Of a stretch of DNA of 60,590 nt, positions 26,901 through 35,342 are shown piece by piece. Numbering within the stretch: position 1 is the first letter of the stretch; the number at the start of each line of letters is the position of its first letter. The position numbers were made by a program, and so were the translations under genes. The notes below the pieces were generated by a model. That model was not told the DNA's origin, searched no databases, and was given only the letters and a program-made list of their open reading frames with translations. The DNA is from Streptomyces sp. CC208A (GTDB taxonomy: Bacteria > Actinomycetota > Actinomycetes > Streptomycetales > Streptomycetaceae), in NCBI RefSeq assembly GCF_030010625.1, contig NZ_JASCXN010000040.1, forward strand, positions 1 through 60,590. The letters are read 5' to 3'.

Positions 26901-27781
26901 TCGGGCTCCCGCGCCCGCGCGTGCCCGGCGTCCGGCCGCGCCTCGGCGAGCGGCACCCCCCGGGCGCCGCCGTGCGTCTCCGGGCCCTGCCCGGTCCGGC
27001 CGGCCTCGGGGCCGGGGCCCTCGACGTGTCCGGGCCACGCGCGCGTGGAGCCGCCCTGGGCGGCCGTGTCCGGCTCGGGGGGACGGGAGGCCGGCCACGC
27101 GCCCGTGGCGCCGTCCGGGAGGGGGACGCGGAGGTGGCCCTCGCCGTCGGGGGCCGTGGGCAGCGTCCCGGAGTCCGCCGGGTCGCCGGCGGGGGCGGTG
27201 AGGCGGAGGGAGGACTCGCCGAGGCGGAGGAGGGCGCCGGGGCGCAGCCGCACCGGGCGGTCGCCGACGGGGGCGCCGTCGAGCGTCGTGCCGTTGGTCG
27301 AGCCGAGGTCGGCGACGGTGATCCGGCCGTCCTCGGCGACGGTCACCGTGCAGTGGGCGCGGGAGACGTCCGGGTCGTCCAGCGGCACGTCCGCCTCGAC
27401 GGAGCGGCCGATCCGGATCGCCCCGCCGTGCAGCAGGTGCACCCCGCCCGCGTCCGGGCCCGCGACCACGTGCAGCCGGGCGGCGGAGGAGGAGGCGGCG
27501 AGATCGGCCCGGTCGTCCGGGTCGGGGGCCTGGAGCGCGAGCACCGCCCCGTCGACCAGTGGCGGTTCACCGAGGACGCAGCGGCGGGCGTCCAGCCGCT
27601 CCGCGCCCGCGTACAGCACGGGTGCGCCGCTGCCGGCCGTGTCGGGGCCCATGACGGCGGCGGCGAGGTTCGAGGCCACGGCGGACAGCGCCGTGCCCGG
27701 GGGGGCCGTGACGAGCACGTCGCGGGCGCGCCCGGCGCCGTGGCCGGCGTGCGGCGCGAGGACGGTCAGCCGGATCTGCAT
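23921..27781 (-). CDS. FHA-domain FtsK/SpoIIIE-type ATPase with large repeat insertion
   Basis: This is a 1286-residue protein. An N-terminal ubiquitin-like/β-rich segment precedes an FHA domain (about 108-190; IRIGR, SRAHC, DLGSTNGT), which binds phosphothreonine. A Pro/Gly-rich linker leads to an EccC/EssC-like FtsK module. The P-loop at 724-731 is GPAGSGRT, with Arg replacing the usual Lys. The matching Walker B (RLVVLVDDFDAL, near 1112-1122) comes only after about 300 residues of Thr/Ser/Arg/Pro-rich repeats. The ATG at 27781 is chosen because MQIRLTVLAPHAG starts the conserved fold. The divergent neighbour is a Ser/Thr kinase, a plausible partner for the FHA domain. Confidence 0.88.
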   Translation of the reverse strand: MQIRLTVLAPHAGHGAGRARDVLVTAPPGTALSAVASNLAAAVMGPDTAGSGAPVLYAGAERLDARRCVLGEPPLVDGAVLALQAPDPDDRADLAASSSAARLHVVAGPDAGGVHLLHGGAIRIGRSVEADVPLDDPDVSRAHCTVTVAEDGRITVADLGSTNGTTLDGAPVGDRPVRLRPGALLRLGESSLRLTAPAGDPADSGTLPTAPDGEGHLRVPLPDGATGAWPASRPPEPDTAAQGGSTRAWPGHVEGPGPEAGRTGQGPETHGGARGVPLAEARPDAGHARAREPEGGGGGETHGRVRTTPEGAEAATRRAGRRGLGAWARRLAGGREAEPVPGTHPAPAAGPSGAAAPKELAAPDTWPDPSAVLLTALGPGPRLWERGPRHPEALTVRLGTADRAELSGVPVTVGLREAGSLGLAGPADRLAGLARSVVAQLAALHSPADLEIVLVSADRNRPLEERRRAWGWLGWLPHVRPAHGQDCRLLLAYDREQVQARTAELTRRLDDGPLGPGWASADRAAVAEAAARYEGPATVVVVDGDPGTAALRETVARLAGAGAAAGIHLICLAEAPSASPASPVAATYEAACAASLAFRECGAAALLSGDVATALRLLRTAGGRVAGHGTVGVVDAVSVAWAERFGRALAPLRTDAASAAPGRAAALPPSARLLDELGLARATPASLMARWASAGEGTAVLGAGPRGPLSVDLTAEGPHLLIEGPAGSGRTELLRAVAASLAAGARPDRLGLLLVDGAGGERGEGLAACTELPHVTEHLVASDPVRMREFAQALGAELKRRAELLGDADFTDRRSTRAVIGQRTPSAAEAVPQGARATVRLPDAADLGDRPSSRTLRTGAGAVGDSPPGVRTPYQGASELADRPSGRIPRPADGERRGADELPSTPGDRLGGRASVGDLPATFGGRLGGRTAAADLSPRPSGRTLRTDDPSPDDLPPTASARTPHPHTGDLTGTTSGRTPYPNTTDLPGTSSSRTAHPRAGDVTAPASGRTAHPGTTGDLTGTTSGRTPYPNTTDLPGTTSSRTAHPSTTGDLTGTTSGRTPYPNTTDLPGTTSSRTAHPGTTGDLPRTPSARVPRPGSEEDHLPRAASGRVPLPRLVVLVDDFDALVAPALGAPGRPAAGSVVRALEAVARHGERLGVHLVAASARPDRTADTDLAHGARLRVVLDAPPSAPGPEAPAPGRGRLGHPDGRVTPFQAGRVTGRIPRTATLRPTVVPLEWERMGDPPARRPVRELGNGPTDLALLASALDRAARSVEAAPVPPLTHA
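24535..24895 (-). repeat. 99-bp tandem repeats inside the FHA-FtsK gene
   Basis: A 99-bp unit (for example 24562-24660 against 24661-24759) recurs with few changes, and a diverged third copy lies at about 24808-24890. It encodes 33-residue units built from shorter blocks such as DLTGTTSGRTPYP and DLPGTTSSRTAHP. The period is a multiple of three, so copy-number change keeps the frame. It is the youngest part of a larger low-complexity insertion (about 24450-25370). Confidence 0.9.
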
Positions 27782-28350
27782 CGCCGTCAGCGGTCCCTTC
27801 TGCGCGAGATGCCCGGCAGAGGGACCGCCCCGTGTCTCCCCCACCCGGCACGGACGCGTCGCCCGGTACAGGTCGGCACGGCGCGGGGGCTCCCGACCCC
27901 ACCGATGCGACGTGCTGGAGGCATCCTCGCACCTGCCGCCGACAACCCGCCGCCGGGTCACCCCGAAGTGATCTTGAACGGCCGCCCGGAGCTTCCGGGA
28001 GTGACGCGAAAACGCCAGGTCGGGCAGGGCCGCGGGGCCGGTGCGGCAACCTTCCCGGCCGGAGGAGCGTCTTCTTCCGGACAAGTTCGGACGAAATCCG
28101 GAAGGGGCCCCGGCAGTGATTCCGCCATGGTCCCGGCCGTGATCTCGACCCTGATCCCGGGCGGAGCCGTCCGCGGGAATCCGCCTGTGGACGACCGGGC
28201 TGCGGTCCGTTCGGCGGCATTAGAGTGGGTCGGACACCCGGACGGGTCACAACGGGTCACAACAGAGAACGAAGAGGACCTCCGGGGCCCCGGCTCGGCA
28301 CACCGAGCGGTACCGGCCACCAGGACCACGATCAGCAGGGAGCGCGTGAC
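27782..28350. promoter_or_regulatory. Divergent region between FHA-FtsK and Ser/Thr kinase genes
   Basis: These 569 bases carry both promoters and no gene I can support. TAGAGT at 28221-28226 is a likely -10 for the kinase, giving a leader of about 115 bases. Just downstream are two abutting copies of GGGTCACAAC (28244-28253, 28254-28263), which resemble the 9-10 base direct repeats described for MtrA. TGTGGACGA near 28185 is a DnaA-box-like sequence with one mismatch. Confidence 0.5.
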
Positions 28351-30015
28351 GTGCGGCCAATCGGCAGCAAGTACCTGCTCGAGGAGCCGCTCGGCCGCGG
28401 CGCCACGGGCACCGTCTGGCGAGCCCGCCAGAGGGAGACGGCGGGTGCCGAGGCGGCCGTGCCCGGCCAGCCCGGCGAGACCGTCGCGATCAAGGTCCTC
28501 AAGGAGGAGCTGGCCAACGACGCGGACATCGTGATGCGCTTCCTGCGCGAGCGGTCCGTCCTCCTCCGGCTCACGCACCCGAACATCGTGCGCACCCGCG
28601 ACCTGGTCGTCGAGGGCGACGTCCTGGCCCTGGTCATGGACCTCGTCGAGGGCCCCGACCTCCACCGCTACCTGCGGGAGAGCGGCCCCCTGACCCCGGT
28701 CGCCGCCGCCCTGCTCACCGCGCAGATCGCCGACGCGCTCGCCGCCAGCCACGCCGACGGCGTCGTCCACCGCGACCTCAAGCCGGCCAACGTGCTGCTC
28801 GCCGAGCGGGACGGCCAGATGCACCCGATGCTGACCGACTTCGGCATCGCGCGCCTCGCCGACTCCCCGGGCCTCACCCGCACCCACGAGTTCGTCGGCA
28901 CGCCCGCCTACGTGGCGCCGGAGTCCGCCGAGGGCCGCCCGCAGACCTCCGCCGTCGACATCTACGGCGCCGGCATCCTCCTGTACGAGCTGGTCACCGG
29001 CCGCCCGCCGTTCGCCGGCGGCACCGCCCTCGAAGTGCTCCACATGCACCTCAGCGAGGAGCCCCGCCGCCCCTCCACCGTGCCCGCCCCCCTGTGGACG
29101 GTCATCGAGCGCTGCCTCAGCAAGAACCCGGACCACCGCCCCAGCGCCGTCAACCTGGCGCGCGGCCTGCGCGCGGTCGCCGCGGGCATCGGCGTCCACG
29201 CCTCGCCCGCCCAGATCGAGGCCGCCGAGGGCGTCGCCGCCCTCCTCGCCCCGGACCCCGCACCGGCCCAGGTCCCGCAGGCCCCCGGCGCCGCGGACCC
29301 CACCCAGGTGTTGCCCACCGGCTCCGCCGGCGCGGCGCAGTTCGACCCGGCCGCCGCCACCAGCGTCCTGCCGACGAGCGGCCCCGCCGACGCGGCGGAC
29401 CCGACCGCCGTCATGCCCGCCATGCCGCAGAACCCCCCGGCGGAGGACCCGCACCCCTGGCAGACCCAGCTCCGCGCGGCCCGCGACCGCAACGAGCAGA
29501 CCCAGGTCCAGTACCTGGACCCCAGCGAGGATCCCCTGCGCCGCCGCCCCACGCGCCAGCCGCAGCAGCGGCCGCCGCAGCCCCCGCCGTACCAGCAGGG
29601 CCCCCCGCCGCAGCAGTACCAGCAGCAGCCCCAGGGCTACCAGCAGCCCCAGCAGCCGCCGCCGTACCAGCAGCAGCGCCCGGCACCCCAGCGGCCCGCC
29701 CCGAGCCCGCCGCCGCAGCAGTACGCGCCGCCGCAGCCCCAGCAGCCGCAGCCGCCCGCCCCGGCCCCGCGCGAGCCGCGCCGGCGCAGCGCCAACCCCG
29801 TGAAGATCCCCGGTCTCGGCTGCCTCAAGGGCTGCCTGATCATGATCGTCCTCTTCGTGGTGGCCGGCTGGCTGATCTGGGAGCTCACCCCGCTCCAGGA
29901 CTGGATCGCCCAGGGCAAGGGCTACTGGGAGGCCATCGGCGACGGCATCGCCACCGTGACCGACTGGATCTCCACCATCGGGGACGCCACCGGATCCGGC
30001 GGCTCGGGCCAGTAG
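28351..30015 (+). CDS. Ser/Thr protein kinase (PASTA-less, Gln/Pro-rich, membrane-anchored)
   Basis: This is a 554-residue Hanks-type kinase. The kinase domain (about 5-275) has the glycine loop LGRGATGTVW, Lys in VAIKVLKEEL, the catalytic HRDLKPANVLL, TDFGIARLAD, and an activation segment with GTPAYVAPE. A Pro/Gln/Tyr-rich stretch (about 390-485) precedes one membrane segment (about 490-512) and a short extracellular end without a sensor domain. The GTG at 28351 has GGGAG upstream and begins RPIGSKYLLEE, the normal kinase-domain entry. It is adjacent to a second kinase and divergent from an FHA protein. Confidence 0.94.
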   Translation: MRPIGSKYLLEEPLGRGATGTVWRARQRETAGAEAAVPGQPGETVAIKVLKEELANDADIVMRFLRERSVLLRLTHPNIVRTRDLVVEGDVLALVMDLVEGPDLHRYLRESGPLTPVAAALLTAQIADALAASHADGVVHRDLKPANVLLAERDGQMHPMLTDFGIARLADSPGLTRTHEFVGTPAYVAPESAEGRPQTSAVDIYGAGILLYELVTGRPPFAGGTALEVLHMHLSEEPRRPSTVPAPLWTVIERCLSKNPDHRPSAVNLARGLRAVAAGIGVHASPAQIEAAEGVAALLAPDPAPAQVPQAPGAADPTQVLPTGSAGAAQFDPAAATSVLPTSGPADAADPTAVMPAMPQNPPAEDPHPWQTQLRAARDRNEQTQVQYLDPSEDPLRRRPTRQPQQRPPQPPPYQQGPPPQQYQQQPQGYQQPQQPPPYQQQRPAPQRPAPSPPPQQYAPPQPQQPQPPAPAPREPRRRSANPVKIPGLGCLKGCLIMIVLFVVAGWLIWELTPLQDWIAQGKGYWEAIGDGIATVTDWISTIGDATGSGGSGQ

Positions 30016-30044
30016 GAAACGGCCCTCACGAGGGCCGTCCCGAG

Positions 30045-30117
30045 GGCGGTACGACCGCCGGAAGACGGTCGTACCGCCGATTTATCGACTTCCGGAGGGT
30101 GATTTCCCTCCGGAAGT
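30045..30117. terminator. Two consecutive perfect hairpins between the kinase genes
   Basis: GGCGGTACGACCG (30045-30057) pairs with 30066-30078, and ACTTCCGGAGGG (30088-30099) pairs with 30106-30117. A smaller stem, GGCCCT-CACG-AGGGCC, lies at 30021-30036. Such an array should terminate or strongly attenuate read-through from the first kinase gene to the second. Confidence 0.75.
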
Positions 30118-30178
30118 GACGTCCGGCGGCCGGGGACGCGTAACTTTGACGCGAACCGCAGCCGCTGAGGGAGCAGTC

Positions 30179-31435
30179 TTGGCACGGAACATCGGCAGCC
30201 GCTACACCGCCCACCAGATCCTCGGTCGGGGCAGCGCCGGAACGGTGTGGCTCGGCGAGGGGCCCGAAGGCCCCGTCGCCGTCAAACTGCTGCGCGAGGA
30301 CCTGGCCTCCGACCAGGAGCTCGTCGGCCGCTTCGTGCGGGAGCGGACCGCCCTGCTCGGCCTCGACCACCCGCGCGTGGTCAAGGTCCGCGACCTCGTC
30401 GTCGACGGCAACGACCTCGCCCTCGTCATGGACCTGGTCCGCGGCACCGACCTGCGCACCCGCCTCGACCGCGAGCGCCGGCTCGCCCCCGAGGCCGCCG
30501 TCGCGATCATCCGCGACGTCGCCGAGGGCCTGGCCGCCGCGCACGCCGCCGGTGTCGTCCACCGGGACGTGAAGCCGGAGAACATCCTCCTCGACATGGA
30601 GGGCCCGCTCGGCCCCGGCGGCGCCCACCCCGCCCTCCTCACCGACTTCGGCGTCGCCAAGCTCATCGACACCCCCGGCCGCACCAAGGCCACCCGGATC
30701 ATCGGCACCCCCGACTACCTCGCCCCCGAGATCGTCGAGGGCCTGCCGCCCCGCGCCGCCGTCGACATCTACGCCCTCGCCACCGTCCTGTACGAGCTGC
30801 TCGCCGGGTTCACCCCGTTCGGCGGCGGCCACCCCGGCGCCGTCCTGCGCCGCCACGTCACCGAGACCGTCGTCCCGCTCCCCGGCATCCCCGAGGAGCT
30901 GTGGCAGCTGCTCGTCCAGTGCCTCGCCAAGGCCCCCGCCTCCCGGCTGCGCGCCTCCGAGCTGGCCGCCCGCCTCGCCGACGTCCTCCCGCTGCTCAAG
31001 GGCATCCCGCCGCTCGACGTGGACGAGCCCGGCGCCGAGCCCGCGTCGCCGGAGCCGTACGAGGAGCCCGCGCACCCCGCTTCCACGGGCCCGGCCACCG
31101 AGACCGGCCGCCGCCGTGCCGCCGTCCCGCTGGTGCCCGGCGCCTCCGCCGACTCCCACCGCGACACCCACACCTCCATGCGCGTGCCCGGCCCCGACGA
31201 GCTGTCCGGCGGCCCGCACGGCACCGCCCGCGCCCCGCGCCCGGCCGGAGCCCGGCGGCCCGGCTCGGCCCGCAACAGGGCCGGGGCCGTCCGCAAGCGC
31301 CGTATCGCCCTCGGCGTCGCCTCCGTCGTGGCGGCGGCCGCGCTCGGCGTCGGCGGCTATCTGGCGCTCGCCGGGGACGGCGGCGCCGAGCCCCAGGACT
31401 CCCGCCCGGCCTCGCAGCCCGCGCAGCAGCCGTAG
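30179..31435 (+). CDS. Ser/Thr protein kinase, second of a pair
   Basis: This is a 418-residue Hanks-type kinase with LGRGSAGTVW, VAVKLLRED, HRDVKPENILL and TDFGVAKLID. A Pro/Ala-rich linker leads to one membrane segment (about 375-398) and a ~20-residue tail outside. The TTG at 30179 is chosen because GGGAG lies six bases before it and the protein then begins ARNIGSRYTAHQILG, the usual entry of such kinases; a GTG at 30116 would start within the upstream hairpin. It probably has its own promoter given the hairpins behind it. Confidence 0.9.
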   Translation: MARNIGSRYTAHQILGRGSAGTVWLGEGPEGPVAVKLLREDLASDQELVGRFVRERTALLGLDHPRVVKVRDLVVDGNDLALVMDLVRGTDLRTRLDRERRLAPEAAVAIIRDVAEGLAAAHAAGVVHRDVKPENILLDMEGPLGPGGAHPALLTDFGVAKLIDTPGRTKATRIIGTPDYLAPEIVEGLPPRAAVDIYALATVLYELLAGFTPFGGGHPGAVLRRHVTETVVPLPGIPEELWQLLVQCLAKAPASRLRASELAARLADVLPLLKGIPPLDVDEPGAEPASPEPYEEPAHPASTGPATETGRRRAAVPLVPGASADSHRDTHTSMRVPGPDELSGGPHGTARAPRPAGARRPGSARNRAGAVRKRRIALGVASVVAAAALGVGGYLALAGDGGAEPQDSRPASQPAQQP

Positions 31436-31439
31436 TCGG

Positions 31440-31463
31440 CTGTCCACAGCCTGGTTGTCCACA
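31440..31463 (+). promoter_or_regulatory. Two tandem DnaA-box-like sequences upstream of prfB
   Basis: CTGTCCACA at 31440-31448 and TTGTCCACA at 31455-31463 lie 15 bases apart. The second is the preferred Streptomyces DnaA box; the first fits the relaxed consensus. The spacing almost equals that of the pair at 6203-6225, about 25 kb away. Confidence 0.5.
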
Positions 31464-31503
31464 GGTCCGGCGGGCGCGGGTTCGGCTCCGGGCCCGGAGC
31501 CGT

Positions 31504-31509
31504 TACGCT
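31504..31509 (+). promoter_or_regulatory. -10 element for leaderless prfB transcript
   Basis: TACGCT lies exactly six bases before the prfB GTG, and there is no ribosome binding site in between. A transcript beginning at the GTG itself is therefore likely. The -35 is not clear. Confidence 0.5.
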
Positions 31510-31515
31510 GGACGC

Positions 31516-32628
<1,113 letters not shown>

Positions 32629-32647
32629 CGGACCCCAGCGTTCCCTT

Positions 32648-32680
32648 CCGGGCCCCGCACCTTCTCGGTGCGGGGCCCGG
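32648..32680. terminator. Hairpin terminator after prfB
   Basis: CCGGGCCCCGCACC (32648-32661) pairs perfectly with 32667-32680 around TTCTC, followed by TTCGTTCG. Confidence 0.85.
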
Positions 32681-32994
32681 TTCGTTCGCCGATGCAAGCG
32701 ATGTGCGGGTGAGCGAGGTGCTTTGTCGACAAGGGAACTGCCCTTGCGGGGCCCGTAGTTCAGGGTTTACGTCACAGTTGCTTCGTCATATGACGGTCAA
32801 CTGGTGATCTTTCGGGCATTGCGCCCGCAACGACCTTGACGCTGCATCGGAAACTCGGGAGGGTGGCTGACTGGCATGCGCATTTCTGGGGCGCGTGTGA
32901 ACGGGGGCAGGTCCAGTAGTCATGACGCTTCCCGTGCCCGCCGGCCCCTGGCGCTGCCCCATGACGAGAAGAAGCTACTGGGGGTAGCAACCAG
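32681..32994. promoter_or_regulatory. Promoter/leader region of the LAETG surface protein
   Basis: These 314 bases have no convincing gene. A relatively AT-rich tract (32760-32815) contains TTTACGTCACAGTTGC and TCATATGACGG, which suggests a regulated promoter. CATATG sits within TCATATGA, a small palindrome. I cannot name the regulator. Confidence 0.4.
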
Positions 32995-34068
32995 ATGACC
33001 AACAAGACGCGAGTCCGCCTGGCGCGAGTCGCGGCCGGTGCCGTGATCATCGCCGGTGCGTCCCTGACCGCGGCCGGTGCCGCGCAGGCCGTCGGCGGGA
33101 ACCAGGCCGAGCCGAGCATCGGCATCATGAACGACGACGACCCCTGCGAGGAAGTGGGCGGCGTCTGCGAGCCGGGCGGCAACAGCGACGGCGGCGCTGA
33201 CGGTGGTGCGGCTGACGGTGGCGCCGATGGTGGTGCCGCTGACGGTGGTGCGGCCGACGGCGGTGCCGATGGTGGTGCGGCCGATGGTGGCGCTGACGGT
33301 GGTGCGGCCGATGGTGGTGCGGCTGACGGTGGTGCGGCTGACGGTGGTGCGGCTGACGGTGGCGCCGCGGACGGTGGCGCCGCGGACGGTGGCGCGGCCG
33401 ATGGTGGTGCGGCTGACGGTGGTGCGGCTGACGGTGGCGCCGCGGACGGTGGCGCGGCCGACGGTGGTGCCGCTGACGGTGGCGCGGCCGACGGTGGCGC
33501 CGCGGACGGTGGCGCTGATGGCGGCGCGGCCGACGGTGGTGCCGCGGACGGTGGCGCTGATGGCGGTGCGGCCGACGGTGGCGCGGCCGACGGCGGCTCC
33601 GACGCCGGCTCCGGTAGTGGCTCCGGTTCCGGCAGCGGCTCTGGTTCTGGTTCCGGTTCCGGCAGCGGTTCTGGTTCCGGCTCCGGCGGTGGTTCCGGCT
33701 CCACCGGCACGACGGGCTCCACCGGCACGACCGGCACGGGCACGACCGGCTCCTCGACCGACGGTGGTTCCTCCACCGACGGCGGCACCGGCACCTGCAC
33801 CGTGGAGCTCGACGGCGTCGAGTGCGTCGCCGACGGTTCGACCGGTTCGACCGGTTCGGGCGGCTCCACCGGCTCGAACAACAACACCGACACCCAGCAG
33901 GCCGGCTCGCAGCCCGTCCAGCAGGGTGAGGCCAAGGAGGAGCTCGCCGAGACCGGTGCGGCCGAGACCTCGTTCCTGATCATCGGCGCCGCCACCATGA
34001 TCGCCGGTGGCATCGGCTTCCGCTTCCTGCCGCGCCTGGTCGCGGGCGGTCGCGGCGCCGCCGCCTGA
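32995..34068 (+). CDS. Sortase-anchored (LAETG) surface protein with Gly/Ala/Asp repeats
   Basis: This is a 357-residue secreted protein. A signal peptide (cleavage probably after Ala32 in AGAAQA) is followed by a short segment with a likely disulphide (DPCEEVGGVC). A run of about 135 residues of DGGAA-type repeats comes next, then a Gly-Ser repeat, a Thr/Gly/Ser-rich part and a second Cys pair (TCTVELDGVEC). The C-terminal sorting signal is Leu317-Ala-Glu-Thr-Gly321, a hydrophobic stretch and basic residues. LAxTG is the class E sortase motif of Streptomyces, also used by long chaplins, so the protein is probably wall-attached. The role is unknown. Confidence 0.9.
   Translation: MTNKTRVRLARVAAGAVIIAGASLTAAGAAQAVGGNQAEPSIGIMNDDDPCEEVGGVCEPGGNSDGGADGGAADGGADGGAADGGAADGGADGGAADGGADGGAADGGAADGGAADGGAADGGAADGGAADGGAADGGAADGGAADGGAADGGAADGGAADGGAADGGAADGGADGGAADGGAADGGADGGAADGGAADGGSDAGSGSGSGSGSGSGSGSGSGSGSGSGSGGGSGSTGTTGSTGTTGTGTTGSSTDGGSSTDGGTGTCTVELDGVECVADGSTGSTGSGGSTGSNNNTDTQQAGSQPVQQGEAKEELAETGAAETSFLIIGAATMIAGGIGFRFLPRLVAGGRGAAA
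33193..33600 (+). repeat. Gly/Ala/Asp-coding tandem repeat tract
   Basis: About 400 bases of 15-bp units (GGTGGTGCGGCTGAC and variants using GCC, GCG or GCT) encode DGGAA-like steps, with some 12-bp units giving DGGA. Synonymous changes between units show divergence, but blocks of several units are identical, which points to recent expansion by slippage or unequal exchange. Every unit length is a multiple of three. Confidence 0.9.
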
Positions 34069-34130
34069 TCACCCGCTGATCACGGTCCGAACGCGCCATA
34101 GGGCGGCAAGAGGACCGCGGCAGGACCGAA

Positions 34131-34164
34131 GAAGGGCCGGGGAGGCTGTCCTCCCCGGCCCTTC
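34131..34164. terminator. Bidirectional hairpin terminator
   Basis: GAAGGGCCGGGGAGG (34131-34145) pairs perfectly with 34150-34164 around CTGT, between the convergent LAETG protein gene and the small zinc-ribbon gene. Confidence 0.85.
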
Positions 34165-34213
34165 GACCGTTCCGGCTCGTGTACGGCCCCGGGGCCGCCG
34201 GTCCTGCGCCGTG

Positions 34214-34396
34214 CTACACCGCGCGCACCGCCGCCAGCAACGCCAGCGTGCCCAGCAGGGCGATCACCAGCGTCAGTACCATCGCGGGGGACAGGCCCTG
34301 CGGTGCCAGGCGCTCACGGCTGGCCCGGCAGACGGGGCAGCGACCCTCGGCGACCGGGGCCGCGCAGTTGGCGCACACCAGTCGGTCGTAGGTCAT
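34214..34396 (-). CDS. Small zinc-ribbon membrane protein
   Basis: This is a 60-residue protein. Two CxxC pairs (Cys8/Cys11 and Cys20/Cys23) form a probable zinc ribbon, followed by one membrane segment at 39-58 and a very short tail. The ATG at 34396 is preceded by GGAGGAGAGCGT, an excellent ribosome binding site, so the longer in-frame upstream extension is rejected. The function is unknown. It is divergent from ftsE. Confidence 0.8.
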   Translation of the reverse strand: MTYDRLVCANCAAPVAEGRCPVCRASRERLAPQGLSPAMVLTLVIALLGTLALLAAVRAV

Positions 34397-34631
34397 ACGC
34401 TCTCCTCCTCCCGCAGGGGGCTCACACCAGGACAACGTCCGATGCGATCCGGACGTTCCCCCTACCACTCTGCCAGCTCCGCGGGGTTCCGGCGCGCCCC
34501 GGCGGGAACGGCCCGCCCCGCCCCGGAGGGCGAAAAAGGATAAAGCGCGCAAGCCAGGACCGCGACTGCGAGGGGGTTCCCGGTTCGCGTAAGGTCACGC
34601 ACACCTACTCCCGGCCGACCGTGGTGCATCC

Positions 34632-35321
34632 GTGATCCGATTCGACAACGTCTCCAAGTCCTATCCGAAGCAGAACCGCCCCGCGCTCCGGGATGTCTCC
34701 CTGGAGATCGAGAAGGGGGAGTTCGTCTTCCTCGTCGGTTCGTCCGGCTCCGGAAAGTCGACCTTCCTCCGGCTGATCCTGCGGGAGGAGCGCGCCAGCC
34801 ACGGGCAGGTGCACGTCCTCGGCAAGGACCTCGCCCGGCTCTCCAACTGGAAGGTGCCGCACATGCGGCGCCAGCTCGGCACCGTCTTCCAGGACTTCCG
34901 CCTGCTGCCCAACAAGACGGTCGCGCAGAACGTGGCCTTCGCCCAGGAGGTCATCGGCAAGCCGCGCGGCGAGATCCGCAAGGCCGTACCCCAGGTGCTC
35001 GACCTGGTCGGCCTCGGCGGCAAGGAGGACCGCATGCCGGGCGAGCTGTCCGGCGGTGAGCAGCAGCGCGTCGCGATCGCCCGCGCGTTCGTCAACCGTC
35101 CGATGCTGCTGATCGCCGACGAGCCCACCGGCAACCTCGACCCGCAGACCTCCGTCGGCATCATGAAGCTGCTCGACCGGATCAACAGGACAGGGACCAC
35201 CGTCGTCATGGCGACCCACGATCAGAACATCGTCGACCAGATGCGCAAGCGCGTCATCGAGCTGGAGAAGGGCCGTCTCGTCCGCGACCAGGCACGCGGC
35301 GTCTACGGCTACCAGCACTGA
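34632..35321 (+). CDS. ftsE: FtsE, cell-division ABC ATPase
   Basis: This is the 229-residue ATPase of the FtsEX complex, which activates peptidoglycan hydrolases at division sites. Walker A is GSSGSGKST (36-44), with signature LSGGEQQRVAIARA and Walker B MLLIADEPTGNLD. The GTG at 34632 begins IRFDNVSKSY. TAAGGT at 34590-34595 is a plausible -10. ftsX follows after 21 bases, and the two form an operon. Confidence 0.97.
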   Translation: MIRFDNVSKSYPKQNRPALRDVSLEIEKGEFVFLVGSSGSGKSTFLRLILREERASHGQVHVLGKDLARLSNWKVPHMRRQLGTVFQDFRLLPNKTVAQNVAFAQEVIGKPRGEIRKAVPQVLDLVGLGGKEDRMPGELSGGEQQRVAIARAFVNRPMLLIADEPTGNLDPQTSVGIMKLLDRINRTGTTVVMATHDQNIVDQMRKRVIELEKGRLVRDQARGVYGYQH

Positions 35322-35342
35322 CGGCGAAGGAACCAGAACACC

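Noticed and set aside
23927..28534. A 1535-codon plus-strand frame opposite the FHA-FtsK gene
   Set aside because: The product is an Arg/Gly/Ala shadow; the minus strand encodes FHA, P-loop and Walker B motifs.
33203..33979. Alternative-frame Val/Arg/Pro repeat protein across the surface-protein repeat
   Set aside because: Any frame through a 15-bp repeat stays open. Only the frame from 32995 has a signal peptide and sorting signal.
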